IMG/VR virus record: IMGVR_UViG_3300026292_000004
Span: 26,509 to 90,508 of that record
DNA length: 64,000 nucleotides
Direction: 5' to 3' (one strand)
Origin: a virus
Shown: positions 1 to 9,550 of the stretch, piece by piece
Layout of the letters: each line of letters begins with the position of its first letter
How positions within the stretch are numbered: position 1 is the first letter of the stretch
The notes under the pieces: model-generated
Seen by the model: the letters and a program-made list of their open reading frames with translations, nothing else
What the model was told of the DNA's origin: nothing
The model's database searches: none
Program-made: the position numbers and the translations under genes

Positions 1-28
1 CAAAAAAAGAAGGGGTCATGTGACCCCT
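1..28 (-). terminator. Rho-independent terminator of the late block
   Basis: A perfect 8-bp inverted repeat (positions 11-18 and 21-28, AGGGGTCA/TGACCCCT, 2-nt loop) is followed on the minus strand by a T-run (complement of 2-8). It sits just after the stop codon of the last minus-strand gene in the window, so it probably ends the late structural transcript. Confidence 0.8.
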
Positions 29-33
29 GACCT

Positions 34-270
34 TTATTCTTCAGTTGTGACTTCATCCACGGTCTCAACACCGCCAGGAGGACCGTCCTCAAGATACTGC
101 AAAGTCTCTAGAGCACCTTGCAATTTGAGAGCAGTAGTCTCATTTTCTTTAATTTTTGCTGCCAATTGATTGTTTTCATTAACCAATTTGGTTAGTCTCT
201 CAGTAAATTGAACTTTCAATTCTTCTGGAGATACCTTTTCAACTGGGCTTTCAGTTGGAGTTGCTGTCAT
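34..270 (-). CDS. Small coiled-coil protein, unknown function
   Basis: This 78-aa acidic protein is not assigned to a family. Residues about 15-60 form a heptad-rich segment (KLVNENNQLAAKIKENE) that predicts a coiled coil. The C-terminus is Glu/Asp/Thr-rich. The ATG at 270 overlaps the 3' end of the preceding 89-aa gene by 20 nt, so the two are probably translated together as the end of the late operon. A role as a tail-fibre or baseplate accessory or chaperone is a guess from position only. The terminator follows directly. Confidence 0.7.
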   Translation of the reverse strand: MTATPTESPVEKVSPEELKVQFTERLTKLVNENNQLAAKIKENETTALKLQGALETLQYLEDGPPGGVETVDEVTTEE

Positions 271-520
271 TTTCTTTATTAAGTAGAAGTTTCAGTAGGT
301 CTTTGACATCGCCTATATCAGATTTTAACCCATCTACGTCAGTTTGTAAAGTAGTAAAATCTTTTTTCTTAGCTTGCCTTGCCTCATATTGTGCCATGTA
401 CTCATCGTACTTGGTCATATTACAATTGACAATTGCATTTGATTCTGGATCACGATACCACCCATCCTGTCCTTCAACAGGAATGAGTTCATCGGTAAAG
501 TTAATTTTATTGTCAATCAT
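251..520 (-). CDS. Small protein with C-terminal coiled coil, unknown
   Basis: This 89-aa protein starts at the ATG at 520, which overlaps the TGA of the giant DUF4815 gene as ATGA, a translational-coupling arrangement. The N-terminal half carries a short motif (WYRDPESNAIVN) of the kind seen in phage proteins of unknown role. The C-terminal half (about 50-85) is heptad-like (DVDGLKSDIGDVKDLLKLL) and Lys-rich in the middle. It precedes the 78-aa coiled-coil gene and may act with it. Coupling to a virion gene suggests a structural or assembly role, which is inference. Confidence 0.75.
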   Translation of the reverse strand: MIDNKINFTDELIPVEGQDGWYRDPESNAIVNCNMTKYDEYMAQYEARQAKKKDFTTLQTDVDGLKSDIGDVKDLLKLLLNKENDSNSN

Positions 521-3500
521 TTAGCAAGTGCAATAGCACGGAAGTCAGAGATCAAAGGAACACGAGCTTGGTTTGTAGAACGCATTACAATTTTAACTTG
601 CATTGCATTGAAGTTCAAACCTTTCACTTCATATTCATAGTCTTTCCAAAGTTCCTCTTCTGTAGCAGTTGAGTTATAATTTGTTTGATAACCCATGTTG
701 ACCCACTGTTGCTCATCTATGTTACCAGTTGATCCAACAGGAACAACCTTATAATAGATTGAGATAGTAGTGTCAGGATGTCTACTAGCAGCGAACGAAA
801 CCGTCAAAGCAGTTGCCTTGGTTGCGAGTTTAGTTAGACGTGTAATGTATATAGCTTCGTTTGGATCACCCTTTGCTACGGTTGACCAGTCTGTATTTGT
901 ACTGAATCCACTGTCTCCACTCTGCATATAATAACCAGATCCACTAGTACTAGAACTAACAATATTGTTGATTCTATTAGAGGTGGTAATTAGAGAAGAA
1001 CGGTCAAGGTCAATAACAGGTGATACATTATCAGACTCACTAGTTAATATACATTCCATAGTGAATGATTTATTACCACTCAATTCATTATCTTCATTCA
1101 ACTTGGAGCATATAATACGAGGTGTTGGGAAGACATTTTGCTCATTTAAAATAATATCTTCAAATACACCATCATTTATAAATGACTGTTGAGTCATATT
1201 TGCTGCCTTACCATCATTCATTGACGTACCAGTAACAGTATTACATCTAGCACGAATTTCGGTCTTAGGTAGAACCATAGTCTTCATGTTAGGTGTCAAT
1301 ACTTCAAATGGTAAGTTCTGAGTTGCAACACCAAATAGACCACCTGAACGTATGCCAGCAGTAGCGACAGAATCCAAGTGAAGCATATAAGTGTCCATAG
1401 TAGGACAAGAGATTGAGGTATGTACCTTATTAATTTCTGTTAGAGGAACACCATCAATGTTGTAACAGAATATTGGTTCTGCATTAGCATGAGCAGCAGC
1501 CGTAGTACCACCAGCACCTCTACCAGCAGCATTAGGAACTGTGATGGTCTTTCCATCACTAGAAATTCCACTATACTGAATAATTTCATCTTCAATTTTT
1601 AAGTAACCAGGATTACTTACAGAGATTGCAACACCGTTAACTATCTGATGGAATACACCAGCAGACTCAACACTAATTGAAAGTGCGTCAGCAGCAAGAG
1701 CAGATGTCAATACAGTTGGAGCAATCTCAGATGTAATACCTGAAATTTCAACGTTGTTTCCACGATCATGCATACCGTGGTTCTGATGATAGATCCAGCA
1801 CTCACGTTCTGCATTATTATATGTTGGTTGTGCAACTGGGTATGCGTTAACACTATCACCAACGGCAGTAACACCACCACTAGCGTGTGAAGTAGCAAAT
1901 GCACCAGCAGCAGTACTATTTTCTTGGTCAATTTGATCGTTAGCAGGATCAAATACACCACTTACATAACGAACTGTTAATTGTGAAGGAACACCTGATG
2001 AACCTTCAGTAAATCCTGTAATTTGTGCTCTAGTAGAACTAGAAGATCCAACAACCCATCCACCTTCAACATTATTACCTGCATCAGGAACAGTGAATGT
2101 ACCTGTAACAGGGTGTGTTAGATATAAAGTAGCAGTAGCAGCAGAAGATACGATACCTTGTACTGTATTACCAGAGTTGTCTATAGATCCTGATAACCAC
2201 GATCCTTTAATATCAGTAATAGTAATTGTGTCAGGGTCAGTTGTACTATTGAATGCTGTAACAGTTGCTTCAGCGTTAGTAGTTTCTTGATACAGACGAG
2301 CACCAACTGATATAGTATAGTTAGTACCAGTAGCAAGTGTTAGAACCTGTTGAGGTTTCAATGTCTGAACTGGGTTCTCAACTAGAGTATGTGAACCAGC
2401 ATTTGCTAATCCAAGTTCTGCGTTTTCAAACTTAGCAAGACCACCAGCACTAGTATCAAACTTAGCACGGTAAATTGTAAACTTCAAATCTTCGTACTGG
2501 TCAGCAGTCCACGTAGATGCGTTCTGTGACTTGAATAGTACACCAGCGTAAGGCTGTTCTGATATAGTTCTATCTCCACCAATCTCTAGGTCTCCCATTC
2601 GGGATATCCAGATAGTATATTCGTTAGAGTCAGATAATAGAACGAAACAATATTCAGTTGACTGCTGAATATAAACAGGTGCTTGGAATACAAACGTTGT
2701 TGATACAGCAGCATTATCAGAAATTTCAACATCCTCTGGGTTTAAACTAACGTCAGAGAAAGGTAGAATAACTTTAGAAGGATAACCATTTTCCATAGCA
2801 CGAATCTGCATGGAGATTGGAATGTTCTTATCCTTACTTCCAAAGAATACGTCAACCTTAGTTAAGAATACTCCACCCTCAGTGTCAACAATAAAGGATT
2901 GTGCAACAGGGTCATACCAACCAATCTGTCTAACCTCAGTTCTAGTAGATCTAACAGTACGACTATCTGTAACAGTATCCATAACGACTTGAGCGTTACG
3001 TATTGAGTGGATAGTCTCTTGAACGGTAGTTAAAGTACCTCTTGCTGTAAAGTTTGCTTCAGCAGATGAATCAACTGTACCTGGAACTAGAGAGTTCTTT
3101 TCACTAGATGTAAATCTAATTTGTCTAATACCAGTTGCCCAACGTGGGTTAACGTTCTTAACTGGAGGTGGTATAAAGAAACAACCTCTAGCATATCCAC
3201 GCTTATCGGTAATAAGACGACGATCTTTAACAACAGCACGAGCACCAGATGTCTGTCCTATCAATACTTCTCCTACCTGAATATTACCTCTTGCTTTGTT
3301 ATTGGTAATCTTTGCCATCTGTGCAGCATTGTGGTTTAACAATGGTGTCTGAGATGAATAGGATGATGGTAGTGCAGCATCATCAGTTGAATATGGGTTA
3401 GTGTCATATACACTATTAGGTTTCAAAACTTTCAAACGAACGTCTGAAGTCATACCTTTAACAATTTCACCAACAACAAATGGTGTTTCATTTGTTCTAG

Positions 3501-6500
3501 CATCTTCAGTTGAGTTCTTAACTAACTCAATCAGTTTAGGAGTAATATAGTTACTAATCTTTTTCTTATCAAAGAAAGCATAAAGTCTTGTCTTAGGCTT
3601 AGCACGAGTAATAGTATAACGAATATTTCTGGATCTCATCCAAGGAATATTGGTTTGTGATAGAATTGAATCACCCTGTGATTGCCTTGTAATCTTAGGT
3701 ACAACACGAGTTCTGATACCTAAACGAGTTTGGTTGTTAGTAACAGTAAACTCACGACGTTGGTGTAGATAGAATAGACCTTGAGAACGACCAGCGTGAC
3801 CCAATCTACCTAATCTACGACCACCACCTAGGTTAGTTCTAGAACGGAAGTTACGAGTAGATCTTACTCTTTCACCAGTCCAGTTAGTTGTCCAACCAGT
3901 CCACTGAGTAGGAGAAAATCCATTCTTATCAACGTTAAGATCTCTTGATACTTGTGAGAAGTCACCTTCAACGTTCTCAACACGAGCAGGTAGACGCTTG
4001 ATGTCAACCCAGTCATCAGAGGATGGAAGAAGGTCAACACGTCCAATGAATGTGAATACGTTAAATGGGTTTACGTTCTCAAGTCTTGAAGCATATGGTT
4101 GCTCAATAATCTGTTCAGATTCATAAGGAAGAGTAGCAACTAATGCCTCATCAACATCATCTATATCCCAAGGAGTTAACATAATACCTGTTGAGGTAGT
4201 AGCATTAAACTCCAATGGGCAGTTATTGGTATAGTGAGAAGGTCTTAAATATCCATTCTGTATATCAATAGATGCTTTATAATCTTCGTTTAAAATGTCA
4301 CCAATAGTATGGTCAGTAAAGTCATCTACAACATAACCATTCTTAAATCTGTTTAAACCATCTTCATCGTAAGTAGTAGCATTCTGAGTCTCAGTTTCTA
4401 AAAGAGATAGTGAAGTATAGTATTCAACGTTATCTAATCTAGTTTCAATGTTACCAATGTCACGCATTGTATAACGTCTGTTATTCTCAACCTCTACTAA
4501 AATATCTCTTTCTGGATCATAGCAATATGGTTTATGTTCAAGAACTGCCAAGAGCATTGCTGAGTCCATATGGTCAGGTTCTTGAGGTTCCTCAGCAGAC
4601 TTACCTCTAACAATAGTAAATTCTCCATCATGTGTAAGGAATAATTTATCAATTCTTGGTAGATAATAATCAAAGTCACATCGGAATGATGTGCCAGTAT
4701 CCATTATATCAAAGACAGTTGAAGTAGCATCAAAGACACGGGATTCAAAGTCAAAACAAGTACAAGTCACATAGTATGGGTTTCCAACTGTACCAGAACC
4801 ATTAGCAAGTTCTTTAACACCTGGACGGAAATCAATTGTATCACGTAAGAACATAATACCGCCTTCTGGTTTCCAGTTAGGAATCTCAGAATAATCTATA
4901 CCAACATATGACTGAGCATTAAAGTAGTCTCCTGAAGACTCATGCTTGAAGTAGTCAAATACAACTGCTAATTGATGTCTTGGTTGCGAATAAGATCTTC
5001 CACGAACAAGTCTTGATACATCATAGTAATAAGAATCTTGTCCTGGTTGTAGGTTGAACTGTACAGTGATATCTGTTGATCCATTCTCAATTGCACCATC
5101 AGCATCAGAAACAAATGCTTGAATTGTTTCAGAGTTACTATTAACACCTGTTACAAGTTCACCAGGTATGAATGTACCATCAAGAACTACATGGTATAAT
5201 TTTAGTGTTGAAGAAACAAAGTCTACAACTGTTGCACGAGCACCAGAAGTTGTACCTTCAATAATAGTACCAGTTGCAAAGAATGCTGTTTCAACTAGAG
5301 TTACAAAAGGAACCTTAGCAGCTTCACCATCTAGTGATTCATATACTGCATGAATCTTATAAACGTCATTTAAACCAAATGTAATTTCCTCGTCTTCAAT
5401 ACGGGTTCCGTACTTGTTACTATAACCTAATCCAAATAATTGTTGATCCTGCTTAGTTCTAGTCTTATTGACTGCCATAACTTGCATCTTAGATGCAGTT
5501 TTAATTTTACGTTGGACTACAGACTTAGATAATGCAACTGTGGCTTTAATAGAAGTAATATTCTTAAGTCCAGTATTAGCACCACCTGGAGATGTTAACG
5601 TAGCAGTTTGTCTATCAGCACCAAATGTAATTGCAATAGTACCTGCATTAACAGCAGCTTCCATATCAATCTTAGTACCAGGACCAGCGTAGTCGTTGTT
5701 ACTACCACCACCTGTGTCAATAGTTACTACAAAGTTATCATTGGAGAATGTTTCAAACTGTTCATTCTCACCAAGAGTAATTGTTGTACCACCATTATTA
5801 ATACTGGTAGCATTGTAACTTCTATAAACTGTGAAGGACTCGTCAGAAATTGACTTAATGGAGTGCTTCGGCATGTCAATGGTAAGGTTACCATTCTGAT
5901 AATTCTTGAGGAATACTCTAGGTCTCATACGACCTACTTGCTGATAATCTCCATCTACAACAGTACCTATCTTATCTGCACCATCACATAATACAGTCTG
6001 AGCACCTGGTGTACCAAATATAACATTGGTTCCACTATTCTTATTAGCAGCAGTAACGTTAATATCAGATTGATTAACTTTCTCTGCTCTAAATGTATTG
6101 TTACCTACTTCATCAGATAGACCTACAGTTAGAACTTCACCTGGTCTTATATCTGAAGCATAGTTAGATGCAAATCCAGTCAGTTTTGTAGTAGGTATAC
6201 TACCTGTCAATACAACATTATGAGTTGAACCTTCAATCTGTTCAACAGTATTCAATAGAAGGTCAGCAGTAAATACTACTTGTGATGATAATGAAAGATC
6301 AGCACGTCCTACAACAGAACGAGTATCAGTAAATTCATATTCCCACAAAGCAGAAATAGATGTTAATGATACACCATCCAATTCAATAGCTTCTCCTTGT
6401 CTAAATCTACCTTTAACGTCTGTTAATTGAATAGTAGTTGTACTAATAGCACGAATAGATCCTATAGCACCTGAAGAAGCACCTCTAACGATCATTCCAG

Positions 6501-7971
6501 TCTCATTAAGAGTGGCAGATACATCAGCAGCAGTATTTAATACTGTATACATTTGCACGTCAAAGATGTGCAATTCATTACCTTCAGTAGCACCAGCAAT
6601 ACCACCATTAGTAAGGTTATTGCTTAACTGTGCACATCTTGCAAAACCAATTATATTACCTTGAGGTGTACCTTCACCAGCAACATCCCAGTCATCACGT
6701 AATTCAAGTACTTGATAGTTATAAGTTACGTTTGGTCCTGTAAGTAATGGCCAACCATATATGTTAGTAACTAGAACTGACTGTGCAAGTTCAAATGGAA
6801 TAATTGTATTCTGAACTGCCTTAGTATCTCTTGCTTTTGGAATATCAACATAAGTTGGTGCAAGGGTATGAAGTCTATAACCTCTTACATACGCTTTACC
6901 TGGAGCAATCTCAGCAGCAATATATTCATCAGATGCTGCTAGTCCAGCATCAGAACTTTCATCCTGTTGATACACACCATTATTAAATCCATCATCCTTA
7001 TGCTCACGCATAGTGATGTCAAAAGTATCAAGAGCATAGTCTCCAGACTCTTCGTAAGTACGAATAGCCATTGATCTTTCAAGTTCTGAGTATGCAGTCT
7101 TTTCTACAAACTCTTGTACCTTAGAGTTCTTAAGACGCAACAATTCTATAAAGTTTTTATCCGAGTCATCGTCTATTGCTTTCTTAACCAGAGTAGTTCT
7201 AATTCTAAATCTATGACCACCTGGAGCAGAGTAGTTTGACGTACCTGCTGCGTTATCATTTAGAGTTGGATCATCCTCAGAGGTAATAATTGATTCTGAT
7301 ACCTCAAGTCCTACTCTATATGATGGAGTGTTTGTATACTGGTCTAGAATAATATAACCAGTAGGAACATCAACAAAATATCCACGAATGAAATATACAC
7401 CTTCGTTAATATATGCTGCTGAAGCAGTTGCAGTAGCACCATCTGGTAACATCTGAGCGAAAGGTGAACCCATTTCAATCAGTGTAGTACCAAAAGTGAT
7501 GTCAGCATCTGCCATCAACTGTTCATTATTTTTAAATTGTTTAACATCTGTATCAGAAGTAGAGTCAGCAGAATCAATATACTTAACGTATAGTGTAATA
7601 TACCCCTTGTCTGATATAGTTGATGATATAGAATATAATACTTTTGCCTTAATACCTGTTGTAACACCAGTAATTAACTTACCTGTCAACTGTTCCCTAT
7701 ACAACTCAACGTCAGCCCCTAAGAAGTTTTGTTGTAAAAGAATAGCAGAAACATTTAAGTCATAACCAATTTGACCAGGTATAACCATCGCACCTTCTTT
7801 AAAGAAGTGCGTTCCCATGTTCTCAATCTGATTCTGCATGATTGATTGCATGGTCGTGAGTTCACGAGCCTGGATTGGAAACCCTGGTCGGAACAACACC
7901 TTATAAAAATTTTTATCCTTGTCAAAGTCGTCGTAATACGGCGTGACATTCAGGTTAGTATTCTGTGGCAT
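517..7971 (-). CDS. DUF4815-type giant baseplate/tail protein (gp10 position)
   Basis: A 2,484-aa virion protein. The first about 570 residues look like the DUF4815 family (start MPQNTNLNVTPYYDDFD, then FRPGFPIQARELTTMQSI), which in marine T4-type phages lies directly after gp8, where T4 encodes gp9/gp10. The middle is rich in short beta-repeat segments of the form GETVTGxxSGAxAxVxxF, typical of fibrous tail proteins. A basic stretch (about 1300-1400, RSRTNLGGGRRLGRLGHAGR) interrupts it. The C-terminus (about 2330-2484) is a compact beta domain. The protein probably forms a baseplate-peripheral or short-fibre component. The family assignment is from recognition of the N-terminus; the fold of the remainder is inferred. 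The stop is ATGA-coupled to the next gene. Confidence 0.8.
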   Translation of the reverse strand: MPQNTNLNVTPYYDDFDKDKNFYKVLFRPGFPIQARELTTMQSIMQNQIENMGTHFFKEGAMVIPGQIGYDLNVSAILLQQNFLGADVELYREQLTGKLITGVTTGIKAKVLYSISSTISDKGYITLYVKYIDSADSTSDTDVKQFKNNEQLMADADITFGTTLIEMGSPFAQMLPDGATATASAAYINEGVYFIRGYFVDVPTGYIILDQYTNTPSYRVGLEVSESIITSEDDPTLNDNAAGTSNYSAPGGHRFRIRTTLVKKAIDDDSDKNFIELLRLKNSKVQEFVEKTAYSELERSMAIRTYEESGDYALDTFDITMREHKDDGFNNGVYQQDESSDAGLAASDEYIAAEIAPGKAYVRGYRLHTLAPTYVDIPKARDTKAVQNTIIPFELAQSVLVTNIYGWPLLTGPNVTYNYQVLELRDDWDVAGEGTPQGNIIGFARCAQLSNNLTNGGIAGATEGNELHIFDVQMYTVLNTAADVSATLNETGMIVRGASSGAIGSIRAISTTTIQLTDVKGRFRQGEAIELDGVSLTSISALWEYEFTDTRSVVGRADLSLSSQVVFTADLLLNTVEQIEGSTHNVVLTGSIPTTKLTGFASNYASDIRPGEVLTVGLSDEVGNNTFRAEKVNQSDINVTAANKNSGTNVIFGTPGAQTVLCDGADKIGTVVDGDYQQVGRMRPRVFLKNYQNGNLTIDMPKHSIKSISDESFTVYRSYNATSINNGGTTITLGENEQFETFSNDNFVVTIDTGGGSNNDYAGPGTKIDMEAAVNAGTIAITFGADRQTATLTSPGGANTGLKNITSIKATVALSKSVVQRKIKTASKMQVMAVNKTRTKQDQQLFGLGYSNKYGTRIEDEEITFGLNDVYKIHAVYESLDGEAAKVPFVTLVETAFFATGTIIEGTTSGARATVVDFVSSTLKLYHVVLDGTFIPGELVTGVNSNSETIQAFVSDADGAIENGSTDITVQFNLQPGQDSYYYDVSRLVRGRSYSQPRHQLAVVFDYFKHESSGDYFNAQSYVGIDYSEIPNWKPEGGIMFLRDTIDFRPGVKELANGSGTVGNPYYVTCTCFDFESRVFDATSTVFDIMDTGTSFRCDFDYYLPRIDKLFLTHDGEFTIVRGKSAEEPQEPDHMDSAMLLAVLEHKPYCYDPERDILVEVENNRRYTMRDIGNIETRLDNVEYYTSLSLLETETQNATTYDEDGLNRFKNGYVVDDFTDHTIGDILNEDYKASIDIQNGYLRPSHYTNNCPLEFNATTSTGIMLTPWDIDDVDEALVATLPYESEQIIEQPYASRLENVNPFNVFTFIGRVDLLPSSDDWVDIKRLPARVENVEGDFSQVSRDLNVDKNGFSPTQWTGWTTNWTGERVRSTRNFRSRTNLGGGRRLGRLGHAGRSQGLFYLHQRREFTVTNNQTRLGIRTRVVPKITRQSQGDSILSQTNIPWMRSRNIRYTITRAKPKTRLYAFFDKKKISNYITPKLIELVKNSTEDARTNETPFVVGEIVKGMTSDVRLKVLKPNSVYDTNPYSTDDAALPSSYSSQTPLLNHNAAQMAKITNNKARGNIQVGEVLIGQTSGARAVVKDRRLITDKRGYARGCFFIPPPVKNVNPRWATGIRQIRFTSSEKNSLVPGTVDSSAEANFTARGTLTTVQETIHSIRNAQVVMDTVTDSRTVRSTRTEVRQIGWYDPVAQSFIVDTEGGVFLTKVDVFFGSKDKNIPISMQIRAMENGYPSKVILPFSDVSLNPEDVEISDNAAVSTTFVFQAPVYIQQSTEYCFVLLSDSNEYTIWISRMGDLEIGGDRTISEQPYAGVLFKSQNASTWTADQYEDLKFTIYRAKFDTSAGGLAKFENAELGLANAGSHTLVENPVQTLKPQQVLTLATGTNYTISVGARLYQETTNAEATVTAFNSTTDPDTITITDIKGSWLSGSIDNSGNTVQGIVSSAATATLYLTHPVTGTFTVPDAGNNVEGGWVVGSSSSTRAQITGFTEGSSGVPSQLTVRYVSGVFDPANDQIDQENSTAAGAFATSHASGGVTAVGDSVNAYPVAQPTYNNAERECWIYHQNHGMHDRGNNVEISGITSEIAPTVLTSALAADALSISVESAGVFHQIVNGVAISVSNPGYLKIEDEIIQYSGISSDGKTITVPNAAGRGAGGTTAAAHANAEPIFCYNIDGVPLTEINKVHTSISCPTMDTYMLHLDSVATAGIRSGGLFGVATQNLPFEVLTPNMKTMVLPKTEIRARCNTVTGTSMNDGKAANMTQQSFINDGVFEDIILNEQNVFPTPRIICSKLNEDNELSGNKSFTMECILTSESDNVSPVIDLDRSSLITTSNRINNIVSSSTSGSGYYMQSGDSGFSTNTDWSTVAKGDPNEAIYITRLTKLATKATALTVSFAASRHPDTTISIYYKVVPVGSTGNIDEQQWVNMGYQTNYNSTATEEELWKDYEYEVKGLNFNAMQVKIVMRSTNQARVPLISDFRAIALAK

Positions 7972-7985
7972 CTTAGGGACTTATA

Positions 7986-9518
7986 TTAGAATTCAATAAC
8001 AACTTTAATGTCTTCAATCTGGTCGTTAGCACGAGAAATCGTACGTCTATTATCTATGTAGATAAGATTACCAGAGTTAGACTCTATCTCAGGTTTTGCA
8101 TAACCAGAGGTAAATCTCATACCTAGGTCATATTCGGTGTTGTTAATAACACGAGAAGAGGTGTTAGGAACAGCAGGGAAGTTCACATCTGGGTCGCCAG
8201 AAGCACCAGACGAGGAACCTTGAATGGCATTAGAACCATCAAACTCGTTCAAAGAACCAGTAACAGCAGGGAAAATACCATCAACTCTATTTTGATAATA
8301 CTTAAGAACCTTAGTTGTTGAGTTCCAAGAAATAACCTTACCAGTTGCAGTAACAGACTGACCACCCACAATACGAGTTTGTGTAATTGTTTCGTCAGGA
8401 ATGAAGTTACCTTGGAAGGTTGTTGGGAAGATAACTGCTCTTGCAGCAGATAATGTTAGATCAGAAAGAAGTTCAGTAGTACCATACTTCTTAGGATTAG
8501 TGCAAAGACCAATACGACGATAATCGTTATCAATCGGGAAGTCTCCAGCACCTTCATCATATGATAGTTTAGCGTTAACCATAACACGGTAAGCACCCAC
8601 TTCCACTACTGGGTCTTTACCATGACCACCTGGAGGTGGAATGATAACGTCAATTTGACCACCAGTTCCAGTACCAATACCAGAAACTGAGTTAACGGTT
8701 ACTTTACCAAAGGAATATCCAGTACCACCAGATGTCACAGTAGCAGAAATAACACGACCACCATCAACCACGATGGAAACACGTCCACCAGTTCCATCTC
8801 CAGCAATCGCTACGTTATCATATGTACCATTGTTATAACCTGAACCAGATGAAGTAATGACAACAGTGTCAATTTCACCAGCAACAGCGTTAGAACTTAC
8901 TGAAGCATCTGAGAATACAGGCATGTAATCAGCAGAGAAGAACTTCAGAACCTGTGCGACAGGAATAGTATACATATACTTCCAACGATACCCGTCAGAA
9001 GTAGTGATGATGGATGTAGAAGTACCAGTAGGTTCAATGGTAGAAGGCTTACCATTAGGGTCAGCAGGAGAAGTACCGTTATAAATGCACTTATATACTT
9101 GGTAATTGGAGTTAACGACATAGAAGTCAGAGTCATACAACTTAGTAGCACCAGACGATGCTGTGTTAGTTGGTGAGTAGTCATGACGATACATGTCATA
9201 AGTATAACCCAAACCACCAGTAGTTTGTTCTGGGGGAATCCAGTCAATACGACGTACGACTTGAATCGTGTCAGCAGCAAGAACACGCTTCAATGACATC
9301 ATATCATCGTAAGCATCAGAGAACTCATCAAATGAGTCTACCGCTTGCGGCGGTGAGTTTTCGTTGTCCCATTCTTGGGGACGACCAATAAAGATGTATA
9401 GACGATCTCTATCATCACCCGCAGTTGTGTCACTTGCCAGAGGATCTGGTCCTTCTAGTGACTTAATAAACTTCTGGGCTGTAAATATTCTAAATTGATC
9501 AGTAAGTAGTGCTGCCAT
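7986..9518 (-). CDS. 8: Baseplate wedge protein, gp8-like
   Basis: This 510-aa protein has a start (MAALLTDQFRIFTAQKFIKSL) and an early segment with WxPP and SDGYRWKYMYTIP that match the gp8 family of marine T4-type phages. T4 gp8 is 334 aa, so this copy is longer; the extra length is glycine-rich GSGYN/GGTGYSFG beta repeats at about 200-290. In T4, gp8 dimers sit in the baseplate wedge between gp6/gp7 and gp10. The order here (gp6, gp7-position giant, then gp8, then DUF4815) agrees. A TATAAATA late promoter lies 24-31 nt upstream of the ATG at 9518. Confidence 0.75.
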   Translation of the reverse strand: MAALLTDQFRIFTAQKFIKSLEGPDPLASDTTAGDDRDRLYIFIGRPQEWDNENSPPQAVDSFDEFSDAYDDMMSLKRVLAADTIQVVRRIDWIPPEQTTGGLGYTYDMYRHDYSPTNTASSGATKLYDSDFYVVNSNYQVYKCIYNGTSPADPNGKPSTIEPTGTSTSIITTSDGYRWKYMYTIPVAQVLKFFSADYMPVFSDASVSSNAVAGEIDTVVITSSGSGYNNGTYDNVAIAGDGTGGRVSIVVDGGRVISATVTSGGTGYSFGKVTVNSVSGIGTGTGGQIDVIIPPPGGHGKDPVVEVGAYRVMVNAKLSYDEGAGDFPIDNDYRRIGLCTNPKKYGTTELLSDLTLSAARAVIFPTTFQGNFIPDETITQTRIVGGQSVTATGKVISWNSTTKVLKYYQNRVDGIFPAVTGSLNEFDGSNAIQGSSSGASGDPDVNFPAVPNTSSRVINNTEYDLGMRFTSGYAKPEIESNSGNLIYIDNRRTISRANDQIEDIKVVIEF

Positions 9519-9541
9519 GGCCTATGGGGTTTCCTCCGTTT

Positions 9542-9549
9542 TATTTATA
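9542..9549 (-). promoter_or_regulatory. T4-type late promoter (TATAAATA)
   Basis: The minus strand reads TATAAATA, an exact match to the T4 late -10-like element recognised by the gp55 sigma factor. It lies in the gap before gene 8, ending 24 nt upstream of its ATG, and overlaps no other coding sequence. Confidence 0.75.
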
Positions 9550-9550
9550 C